From IMG/VR virus record IMGVR_UViG_3300035199_000282, positions 1 to 33,751 of that record: 33,751 nt of DNA, one strand, 5' to 3'. Below, one piece after another: positions 23,387-31,843 of the stretch (its first letter is position 1; the number at the start of each line of letters is the position of its first letter). Under the pieces are notes generated by a model. It saw nothing but the letters and a program-made list of their open reading frames with translations. It did no database searches and had not been told where the DNA came from. Position numbers and translations under genes: made by a program. The stretch comes from a virus.

Positions 23387-25792
23387 ATGGACTTTCCAGA
23401 ACCACGGCCCGGCCTCCTGGTTCGACTGCTCCGAGCGGTCGGACTGGTAAAGGTCGACGCCTCGACCGGAAAGGCCGACCATAGCGCCGGCGCGGAGTTC
23501 GTCCCGGATCTGGCGTACCGGTCCGGATACGACAATAGGGCGGCCCTGTCTGCCTTCGCCGCGTTCCCCTGGCCGTTTTCGTGCTGCGAGGCGATTTCCA
23601 GCGACCTCGCATCCTTGCCCCTGCGGGTCTACCGTGGCCACGGCGCGGCCGCCGAACCTGTGGATAACCACCCGGTCCTGGACCTCCTGAACCAGCCCAG
23701 CCTTCGCGTCGATCCTGGACTCTGGCGCCGCCAGCTTTACACGGATTTGGTTCTGTCTGGAAACGCGTTTCAACTGATGGCGGGAACGGGCGACACAGTC
23801 ACCAGCCTGATCCGGATGCACCCGGCGCGGGTCACTATCGCCGCCATGAATGACGGCCAGGTGGACCACTACCGACACGAAGCCGGGGGCGGTCATCCGG
23901 AGCGGTTCGAGTTCGACCAGGTCCTGCATTTTCGCGGGCCTTCCTGGTCCGACGACCCGTCGAACCTGTGGGGAACTGGAGCCGTCCAGCCTCTACACCA
24001 CGACCTCACGACCGAAAAGGCGCAAGCCGCGCTGGCTGCTCGCCAGGCCACGACCGGCCAGCCGTCCGGGATCCTGTCGCCGGCCGACGACCTCACGACC
24101 TGGAGCAAACAGCAGGTCCAGGATCTGCGCCGCCTGTACGAATCCCAAATGCAGGAGGGCGGATCCGGGATCCTGATCCTGGGCGGACAGGCATCCTTCG
24201 AGAAGCTGGCCTGGACGCCCCGCGAAATGGAATGGAGCCAGGTGCGGGACTTTGTCCGACAGAGCACCCTGGCCGCGTTTGGCGTGGTGCCGGTTCGGGT
24301 CGGTATCGAGTCGCAGAACTTTGCAACGGCCCAGAGTCAAATGCGTCTGTATTGGGGAGGCCTCCAGGGCCGCGCCGCCATCATTGACGCCGGCCTCACC
24401 AGGCTGGCCCGGACGTTCGATCCGGACCTGTCCGTTCGGCACGATTTCAGCGCCGTCGACGTCCTCCAGGAGAGCCGAACCGAACGCCTCCAGCGGGTCC
24501 AGGTCTGGTCGGCCATGGGCGTCCCACTGAGCGAGGCCGCCGCCTACGAAGGGTTCGACGATCTGCCGTTCACACCGGAGGACGACCAGGAGGCCGAGCA
24601 GCCGGACCAGGCCTCCGACCCGGACGCCCTGGCCGACGAGCCAGAGGACGGAACAGAGGACCAGGAAACGCCCGCCACGACCGGCGAACCACTGGCCGCG
24701 ACCGCCCTGAACGGCGCCCAGATCGCGAGCCTGCTAACCATCCTGTCCCAGGTGGCCGGCGGCGCCATCACGTTCGACGCGGCGCTGACCTTGATCGGCG
24801 TGGCGTTCCCAACGATCCCGGAGGCCGAGGCCGCCCGGATCCTGGCGGGCGCCCAGACAGCGCCGGAGGACGACGAGGCGGAAATGCAACGCCTTGTCAG
24901 AAGCATCGAACACCGGACCGCCCGCCCGCCTGGCGCGTCCTGGCTGGCCGAAGCGACCAAGGGCGAAGCCGACGCCGTCTGGCGGGCGTTCGTGGACGAT
25001 GTCCAGGGACCAAGCGAGAAGGCGATCAAACAGGCCGTCCGCGGCTACCTGCGAGGCCTCGCGGCCCGTATCGCTGAGCGGGTGCCGAACGTGCTGGCCG
25101 AACGTGCAGTCGGCGACGGCTCGATCGTGTTCCGGATCGAGGGCGACTGGCTCGCCGACCTGGTCGACGACCTGAACGAAGGCCGGATCATGGACGACGA
25201 TCTACGGGGTGCCATCGCCGACAGCTACGACCGGGCGACCCGCGCCGCCTTCGCCGCTATGCCGGGCGACCTGGCCGGCGACTTTCCGTACGACCCGGCC
25301 CGAATCGATCAAATGGTCGACGCCCACCTGGCCGACCTGGCAGGCCGACGGCCCGACGGAAAGGGCGGCTGGATCATCACGGACACCGGGATCAATGACG
25401 GAACACGGGCCGCGGTTCGGGACGTCGTCCAGACTGGCCTGGCCGAGGGCGCAACCGTCAACGAGATCCAGGCCGCGATCATGGCATCCACCCGGATCTC
25501 GTCGCCGATGCGGGCGCTACGAATCGCGAGAACGGAGAGCAACCGGTCGGTAAATGCGGGCGGCGTATCCGCCTGGGAACAGCAGGCCGAAGCCGCTGGC
25601 GTCGAGCTGGTCCTAACGTGGAGCGCCGCGCCGAACGCCAGGAACGAACACAAGGCCCTGAACGGGATCGAGCGGGGCAAGGACGGATACTGGCGAAGCG
25701 GAAACGCCAAGGCGGCCCACCCTGGCGGGTTCGGAGTCGCCGGCCTCGACATCAACTGCCGCTGTCACTACACACCAAGGATCATCCGATGA
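23387..25792 (+). CDS. Portal protein fused to MuF-type head morphogenesis protein
   Basis: 801 aa. Residues 1-400 match the HK97 portal family (WPFSCCEAISSDLASLPLRVYRG, DFVRQSTLAAFGVVPVRVGI, MRLYWGGLQGRAAIID). An acidic linker (about 400-440) follows. The last part has the MuF ending: LNGIERGKDGYWRSGN, HPGGFGV and INCRCHY. In most phages these are two neighbouring genes; here one polypeptide. The portal forms the ring through which DNA passes; MuF-like proteins are ejected or minor head proteins. GTG 23369 would add six residues, but the promoter geometry favours ATG 23387. Confidence 0.88.
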   Translation: MDFPEPRPGLLVRLLRAVGLVKVDASTGKADHSAGAEFVPDLAYRSGYDNRAALSAFAAFPWPFSCCEAISSDLASLPLRVYRGHGAAAEPVDNHPVLDLLNQPSLRVDPGLWRRQLYTDLVLSGNAFQLMAGTGDTVTSLIRMHPARVTIAAMNDGQVDHYRHEAGGGHPERFEFDQVLHFRGPSWSDDPSNLWGTGAVQPLHHDLTTEKAQAALAARQATTGQPSGILSPADDLTTWSKQQVQDLRRLYESQMQEGGSGILILGGQASFEKLAWTPREMEWSQVRDFVRQSTLAAFGVVPVRVGIESQNFATAQSQMRLYWGGLQGRAAIIDAGLTRLARTFDPDLSVRHDFSAVDVLQESRTERLQRVQVWSAMGVPLSEAAAYEGFDDLPFTPEDDQEAEQPDQASDPDALADEPEDGTEDQETPATTGEPLAATALNGAQIASLLTILSQVAGGAITFDAALTLIGVAFPTIPEAEAARILAGAQTAPEDDEAEMQRLVRSIEHRTARPPGASWLAEATKGEADAVWRAFVDDVQGPSEKAIKQAVRGYLRGLAARIAERVPNVLAERAVGDGSIVFRIEGDWLADLVDDLNEGRIMDDDLRGAIADSYDRATRAAFAAMPGDLAGDFPYDPARIDQMVDAHLADLAGRRPDGKGGWIITDTGINDGTRAAVRDVVQTGLAEGATVNEIQAAIMASTRISSPMRALRIARTESNRSVNAGGVSAWEQQAEAAGVELVLTWSAAPNARNEHKALNGIERGKDGYWRSGNAKAAHPGGFGVAGLDINCRCHYTPRIIR

Positions 25793-26733
25793 CCCAGATC
25801 ACGAAGCGATCGATCACGACCAAGACCAAGACCCGGAACAGCCGGACGACAGTGATCGCCAGCACGGCGACCCCTGACCGCTACAACGACATTGTCGCGG
25901 GCGGCGATGCCTGGGATCTGAAGTCCTACGAAGCGAACCCGGTGATCCAGTTCGCGCACCGGTACGACACCCTGCCGATCGGGCGGGCGACCAAGCTGAC
26001 AACCGACGAGGACGGGAGCCTGATCGCGACCATCGAATGGGACACCGCTAACGAACTCGGCCGCCAAGTGGCCGAAAGTTTCGACCGTGGTTTCATGTCG
26101 GCCGTTTCAGTCGGCTTTCAACCTTCGAACGCTACCGAGCGGCGCAAGCTGCCAACAGACCACCCCGCCCACGGAGACACAGGCATGTACTTTTCAGGAC
26201 CCAACAGACTACTCGAGATCAGCGCCGTCCCGGTACCCGCAAACGGAGAGGCGCTGGCGCTTCGATCCGCTGACGGAACCACGGCCCGGAGCGTCCTGAA
26301 CGTCGAGGAGACGGAGGACACCTACGTCGTCACATACGCCAAATACAAGCCCGACGAGGCCGACGAGGCCGACGACGAGGACGCCGAGGACGTCGAGGAA
26401 ATGGCCGTGGACGACGAGGACGCCGACCAGGACGACCAGGACGACGAGGCCGAAGGCTACGCCGACGACGAGGACGCCGAGGACGAAACCGAAGCGATCG
26501 GCGACGAGGACGAGGACGCCCCGCCACCCGCCGACGACGAGGACGACGACGAGGACGACGAGGACGACGAGGACGAGGACGCCGCGAAGGCGCTCCGCCC
26601 GCTGGTCCGACAGGTCCTGCTCGAACTGCTGGGCCATGATCCGGACATTCGCCGGGCCCTGTCCAGCCGCCCACGAACGAACACCAGACCACGCGCCGAG
26701 GCGCTGGCCAACCTGTTCGGCATTGACAACTGA
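25789..26733 (+). CDS. Prohead protease with polyacidic C-terminus
   Basis: 314 aa from ATG 25789 in an ATGA overlap with the portal gene. The first 170 residues match the HK97 prohead protease: ATPDRYNDIVAGG, FAHRYD (His about 57), and MSAVSVGF (Ser about 107), with LEISAVPVPAN. Residues about 190-266 are almost only Asp, Glu and Ala, encoded by GAC/GAG-rich DNA (26356-26585). It cleaves capsid precursors; the acidic part may be a scaffold (inference). A basic C-terminal tail follows. A TTGACA at 26723-26728 near its stop could belong to a weak promoter for the capsid gene. Confidence 0.85.
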   Translation: MTQITKRSITTKTKTRNSRTTVIASTATPDRYNDIVAGGDAWDLKSYEANPVIQFAHRYDTLPIGRATKLTTDEDGSLIATIEWDTANELGRQVAESFDRGFMSAVSVGFQPSNATERRKLPTDHPAHGDTGMYFSGPNRLLEISAVPVPANGEALALRSADGTTARSVLNVEETEDTYVVTYAKYKPDEADEADDEDAEDVEEMAVDDEDADQDDQDDEAEGYADDEDAEDETEAIGDEDEDAPPPADDEDDDEDDEDDEDEDAAKALRPLVRQVLLELLGHDPDIRRALSSRPRTNTRPRAEALANLFGIDN

Positions 26734-26786
26734 TTCCCTATCCACTACCACTGAACACACGTGCAGTCACACACGGAGATCCCGAC

Positions 26787-28247
26787 ATGGCAGACGCTAC
26801 CAATTCCCGACTCGACCTTTCCACGCCTGAAAAGGCACGGAAGGCCCTATACGACCTCCAGGCCGAACAGAAGCGCCTGAAGTCGTCCAACCGCGACCTG
26901 CTCCAGAACGTGGAACAAAAGGGGGCCGACCTGGCCGCCATCCAGAAGCGTTTGGTCGAGTTCGAGAACCGCGGCGGCCGGACCACCAGCAGCAACGCCG
27001 CAATGTCGAAGTACCAACGCCCGGACGGATCCGTTCGGGCTCGTGGCGAGGACACCCGCGAGCGGGCATGGATGCCTGGACTGCTGGAGGACGCGCCGGT
27101 CTGCGACTGGCAGGAAGAACTGCAAACAGCCGTCAACGACTACACCCTGGTCAAGTCGTTGAGCAGCAAGGGCCAAGCGCCGAAGTGTCTGGCCCGCGTT
27201 CGTGAGATCGCCCGGAAGGCACCCGCCGAAGTGTCCAAGATTTTCACCGATGGTGTCAGCGGATCCGGCGAGGAGTGGATCCCGGACGAAATGCTCCCGA
27301 CGCTGGAGCGGAACCTGACAGCAGAACGCCGCCTGGCTGGCCTGTTCCCCACGATGAACCTTCCACGACAGACCACCCTGCTCCCCTATTTGTCGGTCGG
27401 ATTTCGGCCCTACATCAAGGCCTCCGCCGCCGCCGATGACCCCGCGCAGTACACCGCGAGCAGCATGACGACCGAGCAACGGACGATCAGCGCGACCGGC
27501 TTTTCCTGCTACGCCCAGGTCGCCGACGACGCCGACGAGGACAGCGTGATCGCGGTCATGCCCACGGTACAGAGCGAACTACTGCAGGCTCTGTTGGACG
27601 GCGAGGAGGACGCGATCGTAAACGGCGACCTTGGAAGCCACCAGGACTCGGCCTTGGCCTCCTGGGACATCCGATCCCGTTGGGGTACCTCTGGCCTCGG
27701 AGGGTCAGCGGATCATCGCCGCGCCTGGCTTGGCCTTCGAGCCGCCGCGATGGACATCAGTGGAGCCAACACGGACATGAGTGGCTCGCTCACTACCGAC
27801 GAGATCCTGGCGAACCGCGCCAAGCTGGACAGCCCCCACGGAACGCAAGGATCGCTGATTTTGATCGTCAGTCCAGAGGTCTATTTCAAGAAAATCCTGG
27901 CCGCCGACGAGGTCCAGACCGTCGAAAAGATCGGGATCGATCGGGCTTCGATCCGGACCGGCAACCTTGGCGAAATCTACGGCATGCCGATCGTGGTGTC
28001 CGAGTTCATGTCGGCCGACCTTCCCACCACGGGGCTATACACCGCCGGCGGCGCGACATCGTCGGCGCTGATCGTCAACAAGGATCGCTGGAGGCTCGGC
28101 GTTCGCCGGGGATCTTCCGTTGAAATCGACAAGGACATTACCCGCGGCGTGCATCGCCTGGTCACGACTGTCCGGGAAACCTTCTTTACTGTTGACGCGT
28201 CAACGAAGAAGAACCTACACCTCGCCTTCAATATCACTGTCACTTGA
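26787..28247 (+). CDS. Major capsid protein (HK97 fold)
   Basis: 486 aa. Residues about 10-60 are a coiled-coil delta-type region (KARKALYDLQAEQKRLKSS), as in capsid precursors that are trimmed by the protease gene upstream. The mature region (SGEEWIPDEMLPTLERNL, TTLLPYLS, AGFSCYAQ-type strands, MPIVVSEF, RGSSVEIDKDI) matches HK97-type capsids. The ribosome site is CGGAG about 8 bases before ATG. A 53-base gap separates it from the protease gene, wide for this genome, consistent with high or separate expression. Confidence 0.92.
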   Translation: MADATNSRLDLSTPEKARKALYDLQAEQKRLKSSNRDLLQNVEQKGADLAAIQKRLVEFENRGGRTTSSNAAMSKYQRPDGSVRARGEDTRERAWMPGLLEDAPVCDWQEELQTAVNDYTLVKSLSSKGQAPKCLARVREIARKAPAEVSKIFTDGVSGSGEEWIPDEMLPTLERNLTAERRLAGLFPTMNLPRQTTLLPYLSVGFRPYIKASAAADDPAQYTASSMTTEQRTISATGFSCYAQVADDADEDSVIAVMPTVQSELLQALLDGEEDAIVNGDLGSHQDSALASWDIRSRWGTSGLGGSADHRRAWLGLRAAAMDISGANTDMSGSLTTDEILANRAKLDSPHGTQGSLILIVSPEVYFKKILAADEVQTVEKIGIDRASIRTGNLGEIYGMPIVVSEFMSADLPTTGLYTAGGATSSALIVNKDRWRLGVRRGSSVEIDKDITRGVHRLVTTVRETFFTVDASTKKNLHLAFNITVT

Positions 28248-28262
28248 TCCGGAGTTTCGATC

Positions 28263-28640
28263 ATGTCTGCACCTCAAAGTTTCACGACCTCTCACACGCC
28301 AGGCGAAAAGACCGGGACGACTACGTTCTACGTAGGCCACGGCCGAACAGGTGAATGGCTGCTGTCCGGGATCTCGTTTGTTCCACAGCAGGCGATCACC
28401 GCCGACGGCTCCCACAAGTTCGTGATCGCCATGACTGACGGAACCACCACGGTTGCCACGTCCTACGACACAAGCGCCACAGCGTTCGTCGCGGGTACTG
28501 GTGCCCAGGCGACGATGTCAGCCGCCGGAACCTCCCTGGAGTTCGGACCCACAGACAGCGTCAAGTTCGTCTGCACCAAAACGGGTACGGCTACGCTTGA
28601 GGCTGAGTTCCTCTGTCACTGGCGGAAGGCCCGCGTCTGA
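28263..28640 (+). CDS. Head decoration-like small beta protein
   Basis: 125 aa, rich in T, S, G and beta strands (GTTTFYVGHGRTGEWLLSG, GTATLEAEFLCHWRK). It follows the capsid gene and has a compact size typical of capsid-stabilising proteins. No certain family. Overlaps the next gene by one base (TGATG). Confidence 0.6.
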   Translation: MSAPQSFTTSHTPGEKTGTTTFYVGHGRTGEWLLSGISFVPQQAITADGSHKFVIAMTDGTTTVATSYDTSATAFVAGTGAQATMSAAGTSLEFGPTDSVKFVCTKTGTATLEAEFLCHWRKARV

Positions 28641-28912
28641 TGCCGAACCTGCAACACCTGTCGACCTCTCCCTGGCGTTTCTACCAGGGAACGGACCCGG
28701 ACACCGCCAGGCCCTGGCCTGTCGGCGAGGTCCGGGAGGTCGGCGGGGACGTTGCTTCCTACCTCCTGCGGGAGTACCCGGAAGCGTTCGCCCTGGCCGA
28801 CGAGGTCAAGGCGGCCGCGCCCGCCGAGCCGGACGTGGATCGGGCGATGAAACCGCCCGCGAAGCGGAAGGCGGCCAAGCGGAAACCCACGGCGAAAAAG
28901 GCGACTACATGA
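28640..28912 (+). CDS. Small head-region protein
   Basis: 90 aa. N-terminal half has a folded look (WRFYQGTDPDTARPWPVGEVREVGGDVASYLLREYPEAF), C-terminal half is Lys/Ala-rich (PAKRKAAKRKPTAKKATT) and probably disordered, suited to DNA contact. The pattern KVR/EVRE...L..YPEAF resembles small proteins found after capsid genes. Function unknown. Confidence 0.6.
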   Translation: MPNLQHLSTSPWRFYQGTDPDTARPWPVGEVREVGGDVASYLLREYPEAFALADEVKAAAPAEPDVDRAMKPPAKRKAAKRKPTAKKATT

Positions 28913-29100
28913 AGGTCCGAGCAACCGAAGCGAACAGTTACCCGCCCGGCGTCCGCTGGTCCGTGGGGAAGGTGCGAGACATCGAGATCCCAGACGGCGG
29001 CGCCCTGCCGGCCTGGCTGGTTCCAGTGAAGGCGGCCAAGGCCAAGAAGGCCAAGGCCTCCGAACCAGCAGACGAGCAACCAGCAGCCGATCGGGGGTGA
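28909..29100 (+). CDS. Small head-region protein
   Basis: 63 aa starting MKVRATEANSYPPGVRW, with the same tail type (Lys/Ala-rich AAKAKKAKASEPADEQPA) as the gene before it, suggesting tandem diverged copies or similar roles. Starts on ATGA. Position between capsid and connector genes suggests a head or neck accessory role. Confidence 0.6.
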   Translation: MKVRATEANSYPPGVRWSVGKVRDIEIPDGGALPAWLVPVKAAKAKKAKASEPADEQPAADRG

Positions 29101-29103
29101 CCC

Positions 29104-29712
29104 GTGGCTGTGATCACGACAGCAGAGGCCAAGGCATACATACCGACCTTGTCGGGCTCCACTGACGACACTTTGTTGACCACCCTTGCCGCCCGGTTCG
29201 ACCAGGTCGCGGCCGCCTACTGTGGATACATCCCGCAGAGTTCCGGCGCTATGTCCCTGGAGTCCGGAACCTACGTGGAGATCATGGACGGACCCGGCGG
29301 GCGTGAGCTGAACCTATCGGCGAAACCGGTGACCGCAGTTGCCTCGATCTACGACGATCCGGACCTGGACTACGAAGCCGCCGACCTGATCGCGGCGTCG
29401 GACTACACGGTCCACGGCCTGGAGGGACTGGTCGTTCTGGACTCCGTCGCCACGGCCGGCGGGTTCACCAAGGGCCGCCGGGCGATCAAGGCAACGTACA
29501 CGGCCGGGTACACGGGCGGAACGATGCCAAACGCCGTGAAGCACGCGGCCTGTCTCCAGGTCGCTCACTGGTACGCCGCCCGCGCCCATATCGGACGGAC
29601 GAACGTTTCAGGCGCCGGCCAGTCTGCATCCGTGGCCACGCTGGAACTCCTGCCGGAAACCCGCCAGGCCCTGAACCAGTACCGGCTCGCGACCGGCGGG
29701 TGGGTCGGCTGA
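29104..29712 (+). CDS. Head-tail connector protein (gp6-like)
   Basis: 202 aa, GTG start with GGGGGTGA upstream. ITTAEAKAYIPTLSGSTDDTLLTTLAARFDQVAAAYCGY resembles the N-terminal helices of gp6/adaptor-type connectors, and GGFTKGRRAIKATYTAGYTGGTMPNAVKHAACLQVAHWY is a typical connector phrase. It should sit under the portal. Confidence 0.8.
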   Translation: MAVITTAEAKAYIPTLSGSTDDTLLTTLAARFDQVAAAYCGYIPQSSGAMSLESGTYVEIMDGPGGRELNLSAKPVTAVASIYDDPDLDYEAADLIAASDYTVHGLEGLVVLDSVATAGGFTKGRRAIKATYTAGYTGGTMPNAVKHAACLQVAHWYAARAHIGRTNVSGAGQSASVATLELLPETRQALNQYRLATGGWVG

Positions 29713-30221
29713 TGGCAACGATCACCGTAGAGGAACTGTCCGAGCGCCTGAAGAAAACCAGCCGCGGCGCGTTCCTGGCGGCGCTCCACTCGCTCGCCCT
29801 GGACTACGCGGCCGAGGCCCAGACCCGCGCCTACGGCCGCGCCACGACGCTTCTGACGCGTCGGAGCGGCCGGCTGTCCGGAAGCATCGTCGGCCGCGTT
29901 CAGAAGCGCCCTGGCTACATCGCCGTCCGATTGTCAGCAGGTGGCGGCGGCGAGGACGTCAAGTACGCCGCGATCCACGAACACGGCGGGACGATCACAC
30001 CCAAAAAAGGAAAGTACCTACGCTTCCCCGTCAGTGACGACGCGTTCACACAGAACAACGATCCGAAAGGCGCGGGCGTTTCACGCGGCGCGGGCGGGTC
30101 AGTGTGGGCCAGCGTGCGGAGCGTGACGATCCCGGCCCGGCCGTATCTGAAACCGTCGATCGATGAAATCGAGGCCCGGATGATTCCAGAGGTCCGGCGC
30201 GTCCTGCGGGGGGTGCTCTGA
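29712..30221 (+). CDS. Neck/tail completion protein (HK97 gp10-like)
   Basis: 169 aa. The phrase YAAIHEHGGTITPKKGKYLRF followed by IPARPYLKPSIDEIEARMIPEV is typical of gp10-type virion morphogenesis proteins. It starts on a TGATG overlap and overlaps the next gene by one base. Confidence 0.75.
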   Translation: MATITVEELSERLKKTSRGAFLAALHSLALDYAAEAQTRAYGRATTLLTRRSGRLSGSIVGRVQKRPGYIAVRLSAGGGGEDVKYAAIHEHGGTITPKKGKYLRFPVSDDAFTQNNDPKGAGVSRGAGGSVWASVRSVTIPARPYLKPSIDEIEARMIPEVRRVLRGVL

Positions 30222-30691
30222 TGGGTTCCACCGAACGGACGATCCTCGAACGGATCCAGACGAACTGCCAGGCGATCGACGGGACCGGCTCCTACAATTT
30301 CGACTTTTCAGACTCTGACGCCGTGATCCTTGGAATGGAGCCAGCAGCGACCGCACCACGGGCACCAGGGATCTACATCTTCACTGTCAACTTGGACAGC
30401 CGCAGAATCAAGGGAACGACGCCCCTCAACAGCTTCACCCGTGTGTTCGTGCTCCAGGTGGATTGCTGGGTACCACGCGGATCCGGAACACCAGGGGACG
30501 CGATGCTTCGAGCCGTTGACGCGTCCAGCGACGTTATGCGGGCGCTCGAAAATGACCCTACCTGCGGAGGGGTCACACACGACCTGTCGGTCAACGCCTT
30601 GACCTATGACGGAGACGCGATCCAGATCCCCGGATACGGGGTCGCGAGCCTCCGTGTACAGTACGAATACAACGAAAAGAGGGGTGCCTGA
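30221..30691 (+). CDS. Tail terminator-like protein
   Basis: 156 aa beginning MGSTERTILERIQTNCQAI with an N-terminal helix, then beta strands (FTVNLDSRRIKGTT, FVLQVDCWVPRGS). The order connector, gp10-like, then this protein before the tube gene is that of the tail terminator. Family motifs are weak, so the call rests on position, length and strand pattern. Confidence 0.65.
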   Translation: MGSTERTILERIQTNCQAIDGTGSYNFDFSDSDAVILGMEPAATAPRAPGIYIFTVNLDSRRIKGTTPLNSFTRVFVLQVDCWVPRGSGTPGDAMLRAVDASSDVMRALENDPTCGGVTHDLSVNALTYDGDAIQIPGYGVASLRVQYEYNEKRGA

Positions 30692-30711
30692 TGGACGCCC
30701 GAAACCGTGAT

Positions 30712-30830
30712 ACGGGAAGCCATTCTGCGTTTCGAGGTATGGGTGTTGTCAGCACACAGGGTCGGACCGAAAACGCCTTGTGGACCCCTTACAAGGCGTT
30801 TGTGCGTCGGTTTGGTTATTGTAGTTTTGA
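30712..30830 (+). repeat. Repeat element B (partner 10502-10620)
   Basis: Second copy of the half-GC element (68 of 130 over 30711-30840 G+C, hand count). GCCTTGT (30775-30781) and ACAAGGC (30791-30797) form a perfect 7-bp stem with a 9-base loop, weaker in copy A. GTTTCG (30729-30734) can pair with CGAAAAC (30768-30774, one bulge) or with CGAAAC at 30700-30705. Confidence 0.85.
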
Positions 30831-30849
30831 ACCGGAAACGGGGGCGACA

Positions 30850-31011
30850 ATGCCAGGAAATAACACAGGAAAACACCAGCTCAACCGGCTGTTCCGACCT
30901 GGTCGGACGGACCTCCAGGGCGGCGAAAACTCGACCTCGATCCGGCCCGGCCAGAGTCTGGCAAGGTTGACATGCCAAGGCGCCGTAGGGGGTGACCGTG
31001 GGATGGTATGA
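30850..31011 (+). CDS. Possible small protein after element B
   Basis: 53 aa from ATG 30850 (MPGNNTGKHQLNRLFRPGR) with GGGGG five bases before. A longer frame begins on a TGATG overlap at 30691 and runs through element B, so element B may be inserted in the original start of this gene. Basic, Gly/Arg-rich; no family recognised. It overlaps the next start by about 14 bases. Confidence 0.35.
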   Translation: MPGNNTGKHQLNRLFRPGRTDLQGGENSTSIRPGQSLARLTCQGAVGGDRGMV

Positions 31012-31828
31012 CGCCGACTGGAAGTTTCGGATCCCGCTGACCGTCGCCAACCACAGCGGAGTCGCCGCGCCAGAGGGACAGATCACGATCCCGAAATCGC
31101 TGGGTAAGTTCTGGGAAAATGTTCAGGCCGACTTTGACGACGTGGTGGTCACGGCCGCCGACGGCGTCACGCTGCTCGATTGGGCGTTTCACGGGGGAAC
31201 GCCCAGCCAGGCGAACCGAACCGCCACGATCCAGATCGACGACTACGCCGTTTCGGACTTGTATGGAAATGACGCCGCGTCTGCGTCGGTCGGCGCATTC
31301 CTGTATTGGGGAAACGACGACGACCAATTGGCCAGCAGCGCCAACAACTCGATCAACATTACGACCACGCCAAAGACGGTCCACGTAGAGGTCGCCGATC
31401 CGCTGAGTTCGTCCACGGCGTTTGTGGTCCCTTGCAAGGGGATCGAGGTCGGCCAGGCATACAACCACGCCGAGTTCAGAAAACCCGCGAACGAAACGAC
31501 CCGGATCTACTGGGATCTGTCTGGCGTGGTCATGTCGCTCGCCAGGCCGAACCAGCGATCCCGACACAATGAGGAGATCGCCTACGTGAAGGCGATCATC
31601 TACGACGAGGACGGAGCGAACACAACCAGCGCGATGACCACCCTCAACAGCATCGCGATCGGCCCTGACTACGTCGTCCAAATGCCGATCACAGCGGGCG
31701 ACCACGAAAAGCGATACTCGATCCACCTGACGGCCGGCTTGGTCGACGAGGCCGGAGGCCTCCGGATCACCGATCAACGCGCTACCCTTCACGTCCGCAA
31801 CGTCGCCATTCACCCTGCCATTTCCTGA
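30998..31828 (+). CDS. DUF2341-like beta-sandwich virion protein
   Basis: 276 aa. Starts GTG 30998 after AGGGGG (GTG 30992 is the alternative and lies in the ribosome site). The N-terminus GWYDADWKFRIPLTVAN and the phrases DDVVVTAADGVTLLDW and FLYWGND follow the pattern of DUF2341-type beta sandwiches seen in surface proteins. The rest resembles a second beta domain. It lies between tail terminator and tail tube genes, an unusual position, so it may be a surface-exposed neck or tail decoration that binds sugar (inference). Confidence 0.55.
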   Translation: MGWYDADWKFRIPLTVANHSGVAAPEGQITIPKSLGKFWENVQADFDDVVVTAADGVTLLDWAFHGGTPSQANRTATIQIDDYAVSDLYGNDAASASVGAFLYWGNDDDQLASSANNSINITTTPKTVHVEVADPLSSSTAFVVPCKGIEVGQAYNHAEFRKPANETTRIYWDLSGVVMSLARPNQRSRHNEEIAYVKAIIYDEDGANTTSAMTTLNSIAIGPDYVVQMPITAGDHEKRYSIHLTAGLVDEAGGLRITDQRATLHVRNVAIHPAIS

Positions 31829-31843
31829 CCTGGAGAAACCCAA

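Noticed and set aside
26723-26751. TTGACA promoter before the capsid gene
   Set aside because: The -35 is perfect but the only 17-spaced -10 (TACCAC) is poor, and TTGACA is part of the coding end of the protease; too weak to list as a promoter.
10502-30830. Template/variable repeat pair of a diversity-generating element
   Set aside because: No reverse transcriptase, differences are not limited to adenines, and neither copy lies at a C-type lectin gene end.
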